Shown: positions 46,711 through 56,359, counted from the stretch's first letter. The stretch is 64,000 nucleotides of DNA from Terriglobia bacterium (GCA_020073145.1 JAIQFS010000001.1:248001-312000), one strand, 5' to 3'. The notes: generated by a model from the sequence alone, not told the origin. Program-made: numbers and translations.

Positions 46711-47574
46711 TTAGTCCCAGCGCAGACCGCGATCTTTCGGCACGATCCGGCGTAGGGTGTAGATGTCACTCTCCCTTAATTCCGCGGCTCGGGCTGGCAG
46801 CTCCAGCCATGGATCCCAAATCGCGCTGAGAAGGCGCCCGGTAATGCCGTCGCTGGCGGCAGAGAGCAGAAAAGCGCAGAGCGAGGCCCCCTTCTCCGGC
46901 GGCGCACCGCCACTGGCTTTCTGCTGGACCGCCTTGTCGAACAGCGCCTGCCCCACCTTTTCCGGGCCCGCGGCGAGCACTTCCTCCAGCATCCGGGTAT
47001 TCAAGGCTCCGGGCGCGACCGCGTTGATATCGATACCTCCATCGCTTGTTTCGTGCGCCAGTGTTTCCGTCAGCCGCACGACCGCTGCCTTGGACGCGGC
47101 ATAGGCACTGAGGCGAGGCATGGGAGCGGTCGCTCCCCCGCCGGATAGGTTCACGATTTTTCCATACGCTTGACGGCGAAAGACCGGAATTGCAGCCCGA
47201 CACAACAGAACCGTCCCGAACAGGTTGACTTCGATGGCGCGGACCCATTCCTTCCATGCCACTTCTTCGACACGGCCTTTCGGCCCATAGATTCCGGCAT
47301 TATTCACCAGGCCTATGAAGCGCGGTAGTTGTTCGCTGGCCGCCCTGACCAGACGGGAAGCCGACTCGGGGTCGGAAATGTCGGCTGCTTGAAACAGGAC
47401 TCGCTGGTCGGGTCGGGCGTCGGCGCGGAGCGAGCGGCAATGCTCCTCTAGTTCCCCAATTCCTCGAGCACAGAGGAAGACATCCGCGCCGGCTTCGACG
47501 CAAGCCCGTGCCACCGCCTTGCCAAATCCCCGGCTGGCGCCCGTAATCAGCACGCCCCTGCCCTGCAGGCTCAA
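46711..47574 (-). CDS. Short-chain dehydrogenase/reductase
   Basis: A 287-residue SDR. TGASRGFGKAVA is the NAD(P) glycine motif, LVNNAGIYG the NNAG motif, and the active site is IVNLSGGGA (Ser) and YAASKAAVV (Tyr-x3-Lys). INAVAPGALNT follows. Substrate unknown. Its ATG overlaps the stop of the upstream nucleotide-sugar dehydrogenase-like gene (ATGA), so it is probably translated with it and may act on a sugar. Confidence 0.93.
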   Translation of the reverse strand: MSLQGRGVLITGASRGFGKAVARACVEAGADVFLCARGIGELEEHCRSLRADARPDQRVLFQAADISDPESASRLVRAASEQLPRFIGLVNNAGIYGPKGRVEEVAWKEWVRAIEVNLFGTVLLCRAAIPVFRRQAYGKIVNLSGGGATAPMPRLSAYAASKAAVVRLTETLAHETSDGGIDINAVAPGALNTRMLEEVLAAGPEKVGQALFDKAVQQKASGGAPPEKGASLCAFLLSAASDGITGRLLSAIWDPWLELPARAAELRESDIYTLRRIVPKDRGLRWD

Positions 47575-48869
47575 TGCCCCACTCCACCACGGCCGACCGA
47601 CGCATAGACTACGGCTTTGGCCTGGCTCACCTCAGGATTTAGGAAACGGTTGGGGTCGGCTACGATCGGGCTGCGCATGAGACCCAAGTCGTCCACGGAG
47701 ATGCTCTTGAACGCCGGCCACTCGGTGGCGACCACCACGGCGTCGGCCGCCGTCAGGGCCTCGCGGATGGTCTGACAAAGCCGGATCTCCGCGCTCAGTT
47801 CCGCCGGAAGCCGATGGATGGCCGGGTCGTGTGCTTGAACCAGGGCGCCTTGCCCGTGCAGCCAGCGGCAGAGTTCCACGGCGACCGAGCGCCGGAGCGT
47901 ATTGGTCCCCGGTTTGTAGGTTAATCCAAGAACCGCGATGGTTTGGCCGCCCAGACTGCCGAGCAACTGCCGCAGTTTGCGGCGGGACCAATCCTTGTGG
48001 GCTTCATTACTGGCGTTGATGGACTTCAGCAAAGGAGCCGCGAGGCCCGCGCCCGCGGCCAGGTCGGCCAGGAACGAAACGTCGCGCCCCAGCGTGCCTC
48101 CACCGAACGGGGCGCCGGGGCTCAGATACGACCGCGGCCCAATGCGGCTGTCGCTTTTCAGGCCGCGCTCGATCTCCTTGGCGTCTGCACCCACGCACTC
48201 GGCCACGGTCGCAATCTCGTTAATAAAGGCAATGGAATTCGCCAGCAGCGCGTTCAGCGCGTGCTTCGTCATCTCAGCGGACTCCACCGTCATCCATTCC
48301 AGGCGGCTGCAGAACTTTCCCAGCAGCGCTTCCAGCCGGGGCCGGTCCTCCGCGCTTCGGATCCCTACGATAATCCGGTCGGGATGGCGAAACCCGTCCA
48401 GCGACATCCCCAGCCGCAAATTCTCCGGAGAGTAGGCGAAGGCCACCCGGCGCTGGGGGTAGGCGCTTCGAAATTCCGATTCCATCTGGGCGGTGAACCC
48501 TGCCGGGACCTGCGACGAAATCAATACCAACGATCCATCGGGAAGGTGCGGGAACGTGCCGCGGATATGCCGCGCCACCACTTCGGGATCGGCCGCATCG
48601 GCATCGTTGACCGGGGTATCGAAAGTGACCCATACGACATCGGCGCCGGTGACGGCTTCGCGCTCATCCGAGGTGAAGGCGAGGCGGCCGGCTGCCAGCT
48701 GCGCCTGAACCAAATCCTGAAGACTTGGCTCGTAAATCGGCGGCTTTCCGTTTTGGAGATCCGCGATGATCAACGGATCGGGATCCCAGGCCACGGTGGG
48801 GAAGTATTCGGCAACGCAGGCCGCCGTCACAGACCCCAAATGCCACAAGCCTAGAACGCGGATGCGCAA
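47571..48869 (-). CDS. UDP-glucose/GDP-mannose dehydrogenase-family protein without catalytic Cys
   Basis: A 432-residue member of the nucleotide-sugar 6-dehydrogenase family. MRIRVLGLWHLGSVTAACVA is the dinucleotide-binding start; VWVTFDTPV, EMTKHALNALLANSIAFINE (catalytic Lys and Asn kept) and GLTYKPGTNTLRRS are family hallmarks. The active-site GGSCFPKD motif reads GGGTLGRD, so the thiohemiacetal-forming cysteine is missing while the aspartate remains. A TTG start at 48869 behind GGAG is preferred because a longer frame would start upstream of the TACAAT at 48932-48927. It overlaps the SDR gene. Confidence 0.85.
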   Translation of the reverse strand: MRIRVLGLWHLGSVTAACVAEYFPTVAWDPDPLIIADLQNGKPPIYEPSLQDLVQAQLAAGRLAFTSDEREAVTGADVVWVTFDTPVNDADAADPEVVARHIRGTFPHLPDGSLVLISSQVPAGFTAQMESEFRSAYPQRRVAFAYSPENLRLGMSLDGFRHPDRIIVGIRSAEDRPRLEALLGKFCSRLEWMTVESAEMTKHALNALLANSIAFINEIATVAECVGADAKEIERGLKSDSRIGPRSYLSPGAPFGGGTLGRDVSFLADLAAGAGLAAPLLKSINASNEAHKDWSRRKLRQLLGSLGGQTIAVLGLTYKPGTNTLRRSVAVELCRWLHGQGALVQAHDPAIHRLPAELSAEIRLCQTIREALTAADAVVVATEWPAFKSISVDDLGLMRSPIVADPNRFLNPEVSQAKAVVYASVGRGGVGH

Positions 48870-49254
48870 CGCCGTCTCCCCCGGATCCAAGCCAATCGCC
48901 TGATCAGCGGTCTCCACGAACACCAGATTGTAACACCTGGGGTTTGACGCCAAAGGGTTGAGGAGGCATCTCGTCCGGCTCCTGAGCTGTTCCCTTTAAC
49001 AGTCGAAGTTTGCGCCCATCATGCCGTCCGATTCTCAAGACCCTGGTCTCGTTGACCGGCCTTCGGCGCGAGCGCTATACTGGCTGCTGCCGATCTCCCT
49101 TTACCCGTAGACCTGCGAAATTCCGGGAGACTGCCGCGGAAGTGCTCTGATGGTCGCCGGTGACCGGGTACCATCCGCGCCTGCCGGCATTGCCGGTGTA
49201 TCGGTTTCCGCTTGCAAATGCTGCCACTACCGAGTCTCCAGAGCACGCCGTGAC
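48870..49254. other. Divergent intergenic region, dehydrogenase-like / GT-C-like genes
   Basis: This 385-base region separates divergent genes of the polysaccharide locus. A minus-strand TACAAT (48932-48927) is a likely -10 for the dehydrogenase-like gene. Nothing else is convincing; the GT-C-like gene start on the right is uncertain, so part of this interval may be coding. Confidence 0.35.
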
Positions 49255-51462
49255 ATGCCTTCTCAGACGCCAGGTGTAAGATTCCGTGCGTTTGCCCGGC
49301 GCCTCGCCGCGAGCGCATGGTTCTCCTACTCGACACTGATTCTCCTGCAGATCAAGGTCACTTGGGGGATGTGGCGTGTCCGGGATCTTACGTCAGGAGA
49401 CACCTCGTCCTATTTCATCAATGCTTACCAGTGGTTCCACAGCGGGCTGACACCGATTGCCTGGTCGCCGCTCTACATCGCCTTCTATGGATCGCTGCTG
49501 CATCTGTCTTCGAACGCTTTTGTCGTAACCACCCTGCACCGCTGGCTGATTGTCATTGCTTTGGCGGTTTTGGTTCTGGCGCTCATGCGGCGGCTGCTGC
49601 CTCCCGATGTGGCCTGGTTCATGGCTGCCTGGTGGGTCATCCTTCCGATCAACTTCGATGCGTTGTATGAGGTTCACCTCTTTGCCGTCATTCCCGTGGC
49701 GTGTGCCGCCATCGTCATCCTTGGCAAACCATGCCCGTGGCGGCGAGGAGTAGCGCTGGCGTTGCTGCTGGCCGCCTCCTTGCTCATGAGGAATGAACTC
49801 TTGCTCGCCAGCGCCATGCTGGCGGCCACCCTGCTTGGCGCAACCCTCTGGGGCTCCAGGCACTCTCCGAACCCGCGGCGATGGAGCGCCAACTCGGCTC
49901 TGGCCTATGGGATCCCGCTGCTGTGTACCGGTCTCCTGACTCTTTACTTCTACCGGCATGCCAGCGACGCGAATGATCTTTCCGCGGTGCTGGAGCGAAA
50001 GCACACGCTCAACATTTGCCAGACGTACGCGTTTGGATATCAGCAGCGTCATTCGGATTTCACCAAGTCCCCCTGGACCGACTGCCAGGAACTGATGACC
50101 CGGACGTATGGGAAGCCCGAGCCATCGATGATGGTGGCCCTTCGCCAGAACCCTGGCGCCATGATGGAGCACTTTCTCTGGAACCTGAGACTCACTCCGA
50201 GCGGTCTGCAAGTCTTGCTGTTTAACGTGAGTTCCGGTGAGGTTGACCCCGATTATGCGCCCGTGCAGCATTCGTGGCTGGCCTTGCCCTGCGGTCTGAT
50301 TCTCTTGCTGATCGGTGTGGCTGGCAGCATCCGGTTGGCTCGGAACCGCCATTCCTGGTGGGAGGAGTGGCTCAAACAGCGCGCGTGGGGATGGCTCCTG
50401 TTGTTCGCCGTCGGATTGGTCACAGTCGGAGTGATCGTCGCCGAGCGGCCCCGTCCCTCTTACATGTTCAGCTTGGGGATTCTGCTCAGGGCTCTGGTGG
50501 GAATGTCCGTGGTGGTCATCTTGGGAAGCCGGCCCCTTCGTCAGTGGCTGCTGGAACTATTCCCGGCGGTTGCTTTGTTGATGGTCGTGGTCATACCGAG
50601 TTACTACGAAATTGTCACCGTACTACGTCCGTCTCAGGGACAGCCCCTGGAGAAGAGCTACTCCAGGCTTGCCGAGTACCAGGAGCTTCTGCAGCAACCT
50701 GGAGCTGTGCTGGTATCGCCCGGATACGGTGGAGAACTGTGCAACTACCTCGCCAGGGGCGCGTGCCAGCCCCTGAATTATTTCGATCTGAAGACGCGCG
50801 TCTCGCCGGCGAGTTCGTGGTCCAAGGTGTTGGAATCCTCGGGAGCGACGCTCTTCTACGCGGATGAAACCGTCCTGGACGATCCCGTCGGCCAGCGCTT
50901 CGAGCAAGAGTCGATATCCTCAGGATGGCAGGCGCTTGCCTTCGACAATGTGGGCAGCCAGCGCTGGATGTTGCTGGGGAAGCCGGGTGTCGGAGGATCC
51001 GCAAGGTCGGGAGTGGCGCCGGCCGCGGGTCGGGCGTTTCAAGTGGGGGACATTCCTGTTGTGGGTGATTGGAACGGAGACGGAACCACCAAGATCGGTC
51101 TCTTTCGCAAGGGGATCTGGTACCTGGATGTGGACGGGACCCATCAATTGAGCTCGGCGAAGGCCATCGGCTGGGGGCAGGAGGGGGACATTCCCGTTGT
51201 GGGCGATTGGAACGGCGACGGGCGAACCAAGATCGGCGTTTTCAGCAAGGGCATTTGGTATCTGGACATCGACGGATCGCATCAACTGATACCCGCGAAG
51301 AAGTTCGGATGGGGTCAGCCCGGCGATATTCCGGTTCTCGGAGACTGGAACAAGAGCCGGACCACCAAGATCGGCGTCTTCCGTTCGAACACGTGGTTCC
51401 TCGACACGACCGGCTCCCACAAAATGACCCCCGCCGACCAGATTAAGGTCGAGGTGAAATAG
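49255..51462 (+). CDS. GT-C-like membrane protein with FG-GAP-type repeat tail
   Basis: A 735-residue protein. The first 480 residues hold about ten hydrophobic segments with a first extracytoplasmic loop containing DTSSYFINAYQW, a layout typical of GT-C polyprenyl-phosphate-dependent glycosyltransferases. A soluble region follows, then three 46-residue repeats at the C terminus (GDIPVVGDWNGDGTTKIG-like) resembling calcium-binding FG-GAP/VCBS blades. The third repeat has lost the DxNxDG loop (DWNKSRTTK). It probably acts on lipid-linked sugars with a periplasmic binding tail. The start at 49255 (MPSQTPGVRFRAFARRL) is uncertain; 49150 is possible. Confidence 0.75.
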   Translation: MPSQTPGVRFRAFARRLAASAWFSYSTLILLQIKVTWGMWRVRDLTSGDTSSYFINAYQWFHSGLTPIAWSPLYIAFYGSLLHLSSNAFVVTTLHRWLIVIALAVLVLALMRRLLPPDVAWFMAAWWVILPINFDALYEVHLFAVIPVACAAIVILGKPCPWRRGVALALLLAASLLMRNELLLASAMLAATLLGATLWGSRHSPNPRRWSANSALAYGIPLLCTGLLTLYFYRHASDANDLSAVLERKHTLNICQTYAFGYQQRHSDFTKSPWTDCQELMTRTYGKPEPSMMVALRQNPGAMMEHFLWNLRLTPSGLQVLLFNVSSGEVDPDYAPVQHSWLALPCGLILLLIGVAGSIRLARNRHSWWEEWLKQRAWGWLLLFAVGLVTVGVIVAERPRPSYMFSLGILLRALVGMSVVVILGSRPLRQWLLELFPAVALLMVVVIPSYYEIVTVLRPSQGQPLEKSYSRLAEYQELLQQPGAVLVSPGYGGELCNYLARGACQPLNYFDLKTRVSPASSWSKVLESSGATLFYADETVLDDPVGQRFEQESISSGWQALAFDNVGSQRWMLLGKPGVGGSARSGVAPAAGRAFQVGDIPVVGDWNGDGTTKIGLFRKGIWYLDVDGTHQLSSAKAIGWGQEGDIPVVGDWNGDGRTKIGVFSKGIWYLDIDGSHQLIPAKKFGWGQPGDIPVLGDWNKSRTTKIGVFRSNTWFLDTTGSHKMTPADQIKVEVK
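51046..51459 (+). repeat. Three in-frame 138-base repeats encoding FG-GAP-like blades
   Basis: Units start at 51046, 51184 and 51322, each exactly 46 codons. All share GDIPVxGDWN, KIGxF, WxLD and a Gly-x-His/Lys segment. The Asp/Asn-rich loop (DWNGDG) is kept in the first two and lost in the third. Confidence 0.8.
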
Positions 51463-51612
51463 AGCGTTGAGGCAGTAGAAAACCTACTCAGCCCTTCCTG
51501 TAGGCTTGCCGCGAGCTCGGGACATGGTGGAGGTATTGAGGACACTTCTCAAGACAGCAGCCTGCCCTGTGTGGTGCTTTGAGGATTTGTTCCGGTGCAA
51601 TACCCTGGACGA

Positions 51613-52323
51613 CTAGACTTCAGTTTCAAACTTCCTCCAGACGCCGAGAACGGACTTGCCAAGCCGGTGATGGAAAATAGGATCAACCATCATTGAGACT
51701 GGGACGAGCCAGCGATCCCAAACGACGATCTGCTGCTCTGTGGGCAGGCTCTGTTTTAGCATTAAGCGATTGGCCAGCGAGGCTAGCAGCCCTACGGAAT
51801 CGAGATAGAACAACTTCTCCTGGGTTAGAGACCCCGAGACGGTCTTGGCGAGGGAAGACACCGTATAGCGCCGGTGGTGGCCTATGGCTTTATCGAAAGG
51901 AGTGTACAGCCATTGATGTGCAGGAGCGAGGACAATCAGGTGGCCGCCGGTCCTCAAGTGGCTGCTTGCCCGCCTGACCTCCTCGACATCGTCTTCAATG
52001 TGTTCCAAGACGTCGAGGTAAAGAATCGTGTCAAAGAAATGATGAGCGGGAATATCTTGGATTGTGCCGATGACGAGCTGGCGCCGGCTAGAGAGCTCGA
52101 CTCTGGCCGCGATCTGATTCGCCAGTCCGGCGTCGGGTTCGAGGCACAGCCAGTCATCGAAAGGACACTCCGAGAATAATTCGGAGTTCGCCCCGATTCC
52201 AGCCCCAACCTCAAGGACGTTTCCCCGCACGTACCCGGTGAGCTGCCTGAGGAAATAGGCCTTCCAATTGCGAGCCTTCTCGAACAGCGACAATTCGCCG
52301 CCTACGTATTGAAACTCGATCAT
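51613..52323 (-). CDS. Class I SAM-dependent methyltransferase
   Basis: A 236-residue methyltransferase. Motif I is GNVLEVGAGIGANSELF, then the acidic LCLEPDAGL, TILYLDVLEHIEDDVEEVRR (the YxDVLEHxxD loop) and LRTGGHLIVLAPAHQWLYTP. It probably methylates a sugar or lipid carrier given the context. The ATG at 52323 overlaps the stop of the GT2 gene (ATGA), which rules out a longer start. Confidence 0.9.
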   Translation of the reverse strand: MIEFQYVGGELSLFEKARNWKAYFLRQLTGYVRGNVLEVGAGIGANSELFSECPFDDWLCLEPDAGLANQIAARVELSSRRQLVIGTIQDIPAHHFFDTILYLDVLEHIEDDVEEVRRASSHLRTGGHLIVLAPAHQWLYTPFDKAIGHHRRYTVSSLAKTVSGSLTQEKLFYLDSVGLLASLANRLMLKQSLPTEQQIVVWDRWLVPVSMMVDPIFHHRLGKSVLGVWRKFETEV

Positions 52324-53300
52324 GGCCGCTGATAGACGTTCGTTACCGTTTCGATAAGAAGCGGGCAGTCGCGAAGCGGCATGAACGAAGCTTTGGATCG
52401 TTCGCCAAGAATGTTGAACATGATCAGTACAGAGAACATCAGTGATTGCAGGAGAACGATACCGAGAATGCCAGTTGAGTAAGTAGCCCAGCCCGGTATC
52501 GCGAGAGATGTCGTCAACCTTAGGACCACCGAAGCCACGATCAACGATGCCGAGAGGATCATCAGGACGCCCAAAACAGCGAGTGCGCGCACGCCGACGA
52601 TGTCGCCAAAGACTGAAATGGCGGTGAGGCCGTGAACGACTAGAGCGGTGAAATTCATTCGCGATTCTCCCGAGATCCGCATGCCGCGCGCCAGGGGCGT
52701 TGTGCGGTGTGGAATGCGGGCGCGGACCACGGCGGCAGCGTAGTGGCTCCACAGTTCGGGAACCGTGACGAGAGCAGGCAGTCTGCTGGATGGAATGGCG
52801 CTAAAGTTCCCGACGCGGACGCCAAGGCCAGTCAGCAGGTAATGGAGAACTCGATAGACTTTATAGAAGAAGCGGAACGGCGCGCGTTCGAGGCGCTTCG
52901 TTCGGGCAGCGAACACGATCGCCTCGTCCCGATTCTTCTTCACTTCGAAGAGCAGTTTGGGGACATCGGCAGGACGGTCTTCGCCATCGGAATCCATTAC
53001 AATGACGACATCACATGGAAGATTCTGGTGAACGTAGACGAGTCCAATCGCGATGGCGCGCTGATGCCCAACATTTCGGCAGAGCCGGAGGAGATCGACT
53101 CGCGTAACAGCGCTGAACCTCTGCTCCAAAAGCTCCGGCGCAACGGGGCTGGGGGAGCCGTCATCCACGATCAGCACGCTCGCGTTGAGAGCGTGGGTCT
53201 TAAATTCACGATCGAGATCGCGCAGCAAGCTCGACAGCGGCCCCCAATCTTCGTACGTCGGTGCGAGAATCAGGATTCTTTGGTCGCCGTAAGGGGGCAT
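52320..53300 (-). CDS. GT2 glycosyltransferase with C-terminal membrane segments
   Basis: A 326-residue family 2 glycosyltransferase of the polyprenyl-phosphate sugar type. ILILAPTYEDWGPLSSLLRD starts the domain, VLIVDDGSPSP and IVMDSDGEDRPAD (DxD-like) bind the nucleotide sugar, and the C terminus has two hydrophobic segments (VGVRALAVLGVLMILSASLI; ILGIVLLQSLMFSVLIMFNI). Such proteins charge undecaprenyl-phosphate with a sugar used by GT-C enzymes, and GT-C-like genes lie on both sides. Confidence 0.9.
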   Translation of the reverse strand: MPPYGDQRILILAPTYEDWGPLSSLLRDLDREFKTHALNASVLIVDDGSPSPVAPELLEQRFSAVTRVDLLRLCRNVGHQRAIAIGLVYVHQNLPCDVVIVMDSDGEDRPADVPKLLFEVKKNRDEAIVFAARTKRLERAPFRFFYKVYRVLHYLLTGLGVRVGNFSAIPSSRLPALVTVPELWSHYAAAVVRARIPHRTTPLARGMRISGESRMNFTALVVHGLTAISVFGDIVGVRALAVLGVLMILSASLIVASVVLRLTTSLAIPGWATYSTGILGIVLLQSLMFSVLIMFNILGERSKASFMPLRDCPLLIETVTNVYQRP

Positions 53301-53327
53301 CGCACGTCAATGTTGGCCTGAAATGAA

Positions 53328-53338
53328 ATTGTAGTGTA
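53328..53338 (-). promoter_or_regulatory. Overlapping -10 candidates (TACAAT, TACACT) for the GT2 gene
   Basis: On the minus strand TACACT (53338-53333) and TACAAT (53333-53328) overlap by one base, about 28 bases before the ATG at 53300. A weak -35-like TTGGCA (53358-53353) lies 19 bases from TACAAT. Confidence 0.35.
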
Positions 53339-53454
53339 GCATGGGTACCAGTTGCCAAATCTGCGGGATACGGAGATGGCGGCGACGCATCTGACAGGGA
53401 AGAACGCAACCGACGCTCCACCCGTACGGATTTGATTGTTTCCCGTTGGGCCGA

Positions 53455-55893
53455 ATGCAGACTATTGGGAATATTGGAATTCTGGTCCTGGTTATGATGA
53501 TTTGGACGGCCGCGGGAATCGGTCCTGTGATTCTCCTCGCGGCAAGGACCCGGCTCCTCTCGTGGCTGTTGCTGTCCCCGCTAGTAGGATCGTTGATGAT
53601 CGCAGCGGCCGGCGTACTGCGAATCGAGTTTCTGCTCGTTCCTCCGAACCCGCTTGTGGATTGTGGTGTCTCAGTGGGGTTCTCCCTGGTTGTCATTCTG
53701 TGGTGCCGGCGAAGCGTCTCTAGGAACGTGGCTCGCTTGTGTTCTTTCATATTTAGGCTCGCGATTCCCAGCCTATGCTTTATCTTCTTTTATGCTTTGA
53801 TTTTTGGATCGAGCGGGTTCGAACTGCTCTCGACGGGTTCGGACGAAGTGATGTATGGAATGGAGCAGGAGGAACTCATCCACAACACCCACCGCGATAC
53901 TCCGGACGATAATCCGATCATGCGGTTGAACCACTACGTTCAGGATTACCCTGCCAAGGAAATCGCCTACTATCGGGAGTGGCGCCGCGGTCCAGATATG
54001 CTCAGCGTCGCGACTGCGATGCTGCTGGGGATGGCTCCTCAACAGGTTTATCCGGTGACGTTTGCTTGTCTCACGCTGACCTTGGCCGCGAGCGTCCTCT
54101 TTCTTTGCCGCCAGGCGTTCCATTTGAAGATGAGCCGAGCGTGGCCGTTGCCACTCTTCTTCCTGGTCAGCGTGACGTTATGGACCATGCATCTGCAAGG
54201 CAACTTCAACAATCTATCGTCGTGGCCCCTGTTTCTCCTTGCTCCCTTCTTCCTGGATCAGGCGTTGGTTCGCGCGCGTCTTCGCTGGTTGATGCCACTG
54301 GCGCTTATCGTAGCATCGGTTTACAACTTCTACTACGAGCCCGCGCTGGTATCACTGGTCGCTATGTTGGCCATGGTCTTCGCGTACCGGATTGTGACGC
54401 GCCGGACGACAATGTTACGGGTGGGGGTTGTATTCGCCGTTGTGGTTCCAGCAGTCTTAATCCTGAACCCTACGATCCCCGTCAAGCTGAGGGTCTCTAG
54501 CCGCGTCGCGCTAGGCTCGGCCTCGACGCCCCCAGTCGCTCAACCGCCGGCTTCACTGCTGACGGACGTGGTCGGAGGTATAAGAGTGGTTGGCGGAAGC
54601 GATTGGTGGCCTCACATAACTGGAGTTCTATTCGGCATGAACGCCAGTGTCGACGTATCGGAAGGGAACCAAGGTATTCGATATATTTTGCTTTCTCACC
54701 GTCACGCCTGCTTACTCGCGATCTATGGCATCATCGCAGTCTCGGGTTTTGGGCTGCTGTTCGGAAGACGAATGATCGGATTCTTTTACTGTGTGCTCAT
54801 GTTGGCATGGTTCGCTGCTGCCCATCTCTTCGTGCTGGAGCACAATTTCTTCATGTTTTACCGATCGTCCATGTACGCCATGCCGTTCTTGACGCTCGGA
54901 CTAGGCTTGGCTTTTCTCCACGCCAAGGACGCCCTCAGGCGGCGTACCATCTGGTGGCGAACGGCTGGAGTAGCGGCGTTGGGAACATCGGCGGCCTTCC
55001 TCTTTATGAACTCGCTCACTTCGGCGGCACTGGGGGCCTATGTTTTTTCGCACTCGGTTTGCGACGATCACTGGATTCGCAGAACTAACCCCAAAGCCAA
55101 AGTCTGGACGGTGCTGAGGGAAACGCTCTCGGAATCGCGGTCTCCGGTGATGATTTCCGGATTCACCGAGCCGCCTCGAGTGCTTTGGCTTGCAAGCGGC
55201 ATCAAGCCGTTGGCGCATTTCATGGGTAAGTCGACCAGCGACCACTGGATTTTCGGTGTTCACGCGAACCCGGACAGACCGTACTGGATTCTGGAACCTC
55301 GATCCGCATTGCGGCTGGACAGGTTCTATACTCGCCGGACGGAGGCAGAGCTGGTGCGAATCATCGAGAAAGAGAACATTCCTTGGAGCCAGGCCTATGC
55401 TGGCTTTCTCGAGCAGTCGCGAGTCGCGATCGTGCCCGTCCAGTACGGCTTTCCTCAGGAGTGGGGCAGTGTTGCCGATATCTATGGACCGGCTGTACTG
55501 GAATTCCCCAACATCGGCGACGTCGTGTACCGCAATCGGACGAATGTGACCGTGGCTGGCCCGGGTCTGGGGCCTCTAATAACCGACGAGGCCGGAAAGT
55601 ACCGCGAGTTGACCGCCGCGGCCGCGTTCGCTGTCGATGTTGGGCACGGGCAGGCCGAGATCGTCGTCTTGCACGATGGTGCTCCCGGCTCAGTCGACGT
55701 GGTGGGTGACGGGATCAAAGGTGTGCAGCATTCTACGGAGGGAAATGAGTCGCGGTCTGTATACTACCTTAGAGACGGTCTCGACTCATTCCAGGCGAAG
55801 ATTGAAGGTAAATCTGGGACACGCATTCGGGAAATCTCCGCGCGAGTGGTTCTCAGAGATCAGGGGTGTCTGGCGGAAGCCGGAACCGAATAA
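53455..55893 (+). CDS. Large GT-C-like membrane protein, copy 1
   Basis: An 812-residue membrane protein with about eleven hydrophobic segments over residues 1-530 and a soluble C-terminal part of about 280 residues. Motifs shared with the copy at 56449-58893 include ELLSTGSDEVMYGM, EWRRGPDMLSVATAMLLG, QVYPVTF, HLQGNFNNLSSW and SGFTEPPRVLWLASGIKP. An acidic pair in the first external loop (SDE) fits GT-C chemistry. No family name is certain. The ATG at 53455 lacks a good ribosome binding site; a TTG at 53446 is an alternative. A TPR gene follows after four bases. Confidence 0.75.
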   Translation: MQTIGNIGILVLVMMIWTAAGIGPVILLAARTRLLSWLLLSPLVGSLMIAAAGVLRIEFLLVPPNPLVDCGVSVGFSLVVILWCRRSVSRNVARLCSFIFRLAIPSLCFIFFYALIFGSSGFELLSTGSDEVMYGMEQEELIHNTHRDTPDDNPIMRLNHYVQDYPAKEIAYYREWRRGPDMLSVATAMLLGMAPQQVYPVTFACLTLTLAASVLFLCRQAFHLKMSRAWPLPLFFLVSVTLWTMHLQGNFNNLSSWPLFLLAPFFLDQALVRARLRWLMPLALIVASVYNFYYEPALVSLVAMLAMVFAYRIVTRRTTMLRVGVVFAVVVPAVLILNPTIPVKLRVSSRVALGSASTPPVAQPPASLLTDVVGGIRVVGGSDWWPHITGVLFGMNASVDVSEGNQGIRYILLSHRHACLLAIYGIIAVSGFGLLFGRRMIGFFYCVLMLAWFAAAHLFVLEHNFFMFYRSSMYAMPFLTLGLGLAFLHAKDALRRRTIWWRTAGVAALGTSAAFLFMNSLTSAALGAYVFSHSVCDDHWIRRTNPKAKVWTVLRETLSESRSPVMISGFTEPPRVLWLASGIKPLAHFMGKSTSDHWIFGVHANPDRPYWILEPRSALRLDRFYTRRTEAELVRIIEKENIPWSQAYAGFLEQSRVAIVPVQYGFPQEWGSVADIYGPAVLEFPNIGDVVYRNRTNVTVAGPGLGPLITDEAGKYRELTAAAAFAVDVGHGQAEIVVLHDGAPGSVDVVGDGIKGVQHSTEGNESRSVYYLRDGLDSFQAKIEGKSGTRIREISARVVLRDQGCLAEAGTE

Positions 55894-55897
55894 TCAA

Positions 55898-56359
55898 ATG
55901 CGGCGGCTAATCCAGCACGAGACAGGTGTAGGGCTGTTGGTGATCGCAGGTATGGCCGCCGGCTGCCTGAGCATTGGCTTCTTTCGACCCGCCGATGCGC
56001 CGAGCCCGCAGGCTGACGAGCTATATCTGCGAGGCAACCAGATGGTGGCTGAACATCGAATCGAGGATGCGGTGATAGCCTACCATAGGGCAATTCGGCT
56101 AAACCCGAGAAAAGCTGACGCCCTGTTCGCCCTGGGTGCACTCTTTCTCACGCAACGGCAGCCAGCTGAAGCGGCGAAAGCCTTGTCAAAGTTCGTCAAA
56201 CTCAAGCCATGGTCCGCTGACGGCTGGTATATGCTCGGGCGTTCGATGGAACAGAGCGGCGACGTCCGTGGCGCGGCAAGCGAATACAAAAAGGCGGACG
56301 CACTGAAGCATTCCATCTGGCAGGCGTTGGTCGGCATGAGACGGCTGTTGGGAGGCTGA
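55898..56359 (+). CDS. Membrane-anchored TPR protein, copy 1
   Basis: A 153-residue protein with one hydrophobic segment near the N terminus (GVGLLVIAGMAAGCLSIGFF) followed by about three TPR repeats (ADELYLRGNQMVAEHRIEDA, ALFALGALFLTQRQPAEAAK, GWYMLGRSMEQSGDVRGAAS). The AGC in the hydrophobic segment could be a lipobox. It follows the GT-C-like gene by four bases and has a counterpart at 58890-59369, so it is probably a scaffold partner. Confidence 0.82.
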   Translation: MRRLIQHETGVGLLVIAGMAAGCLSIGFFRPADAPSPQADELYLRGNQMVAEHRIEDAVIAYHRAIRLNPRKADALFALGALFLTQRQPAEAAKALSKFVKLKPWSADGWYMLGRSMEQSGDVRGAASEYKKADALKHSIWQALVGMRRLLGG

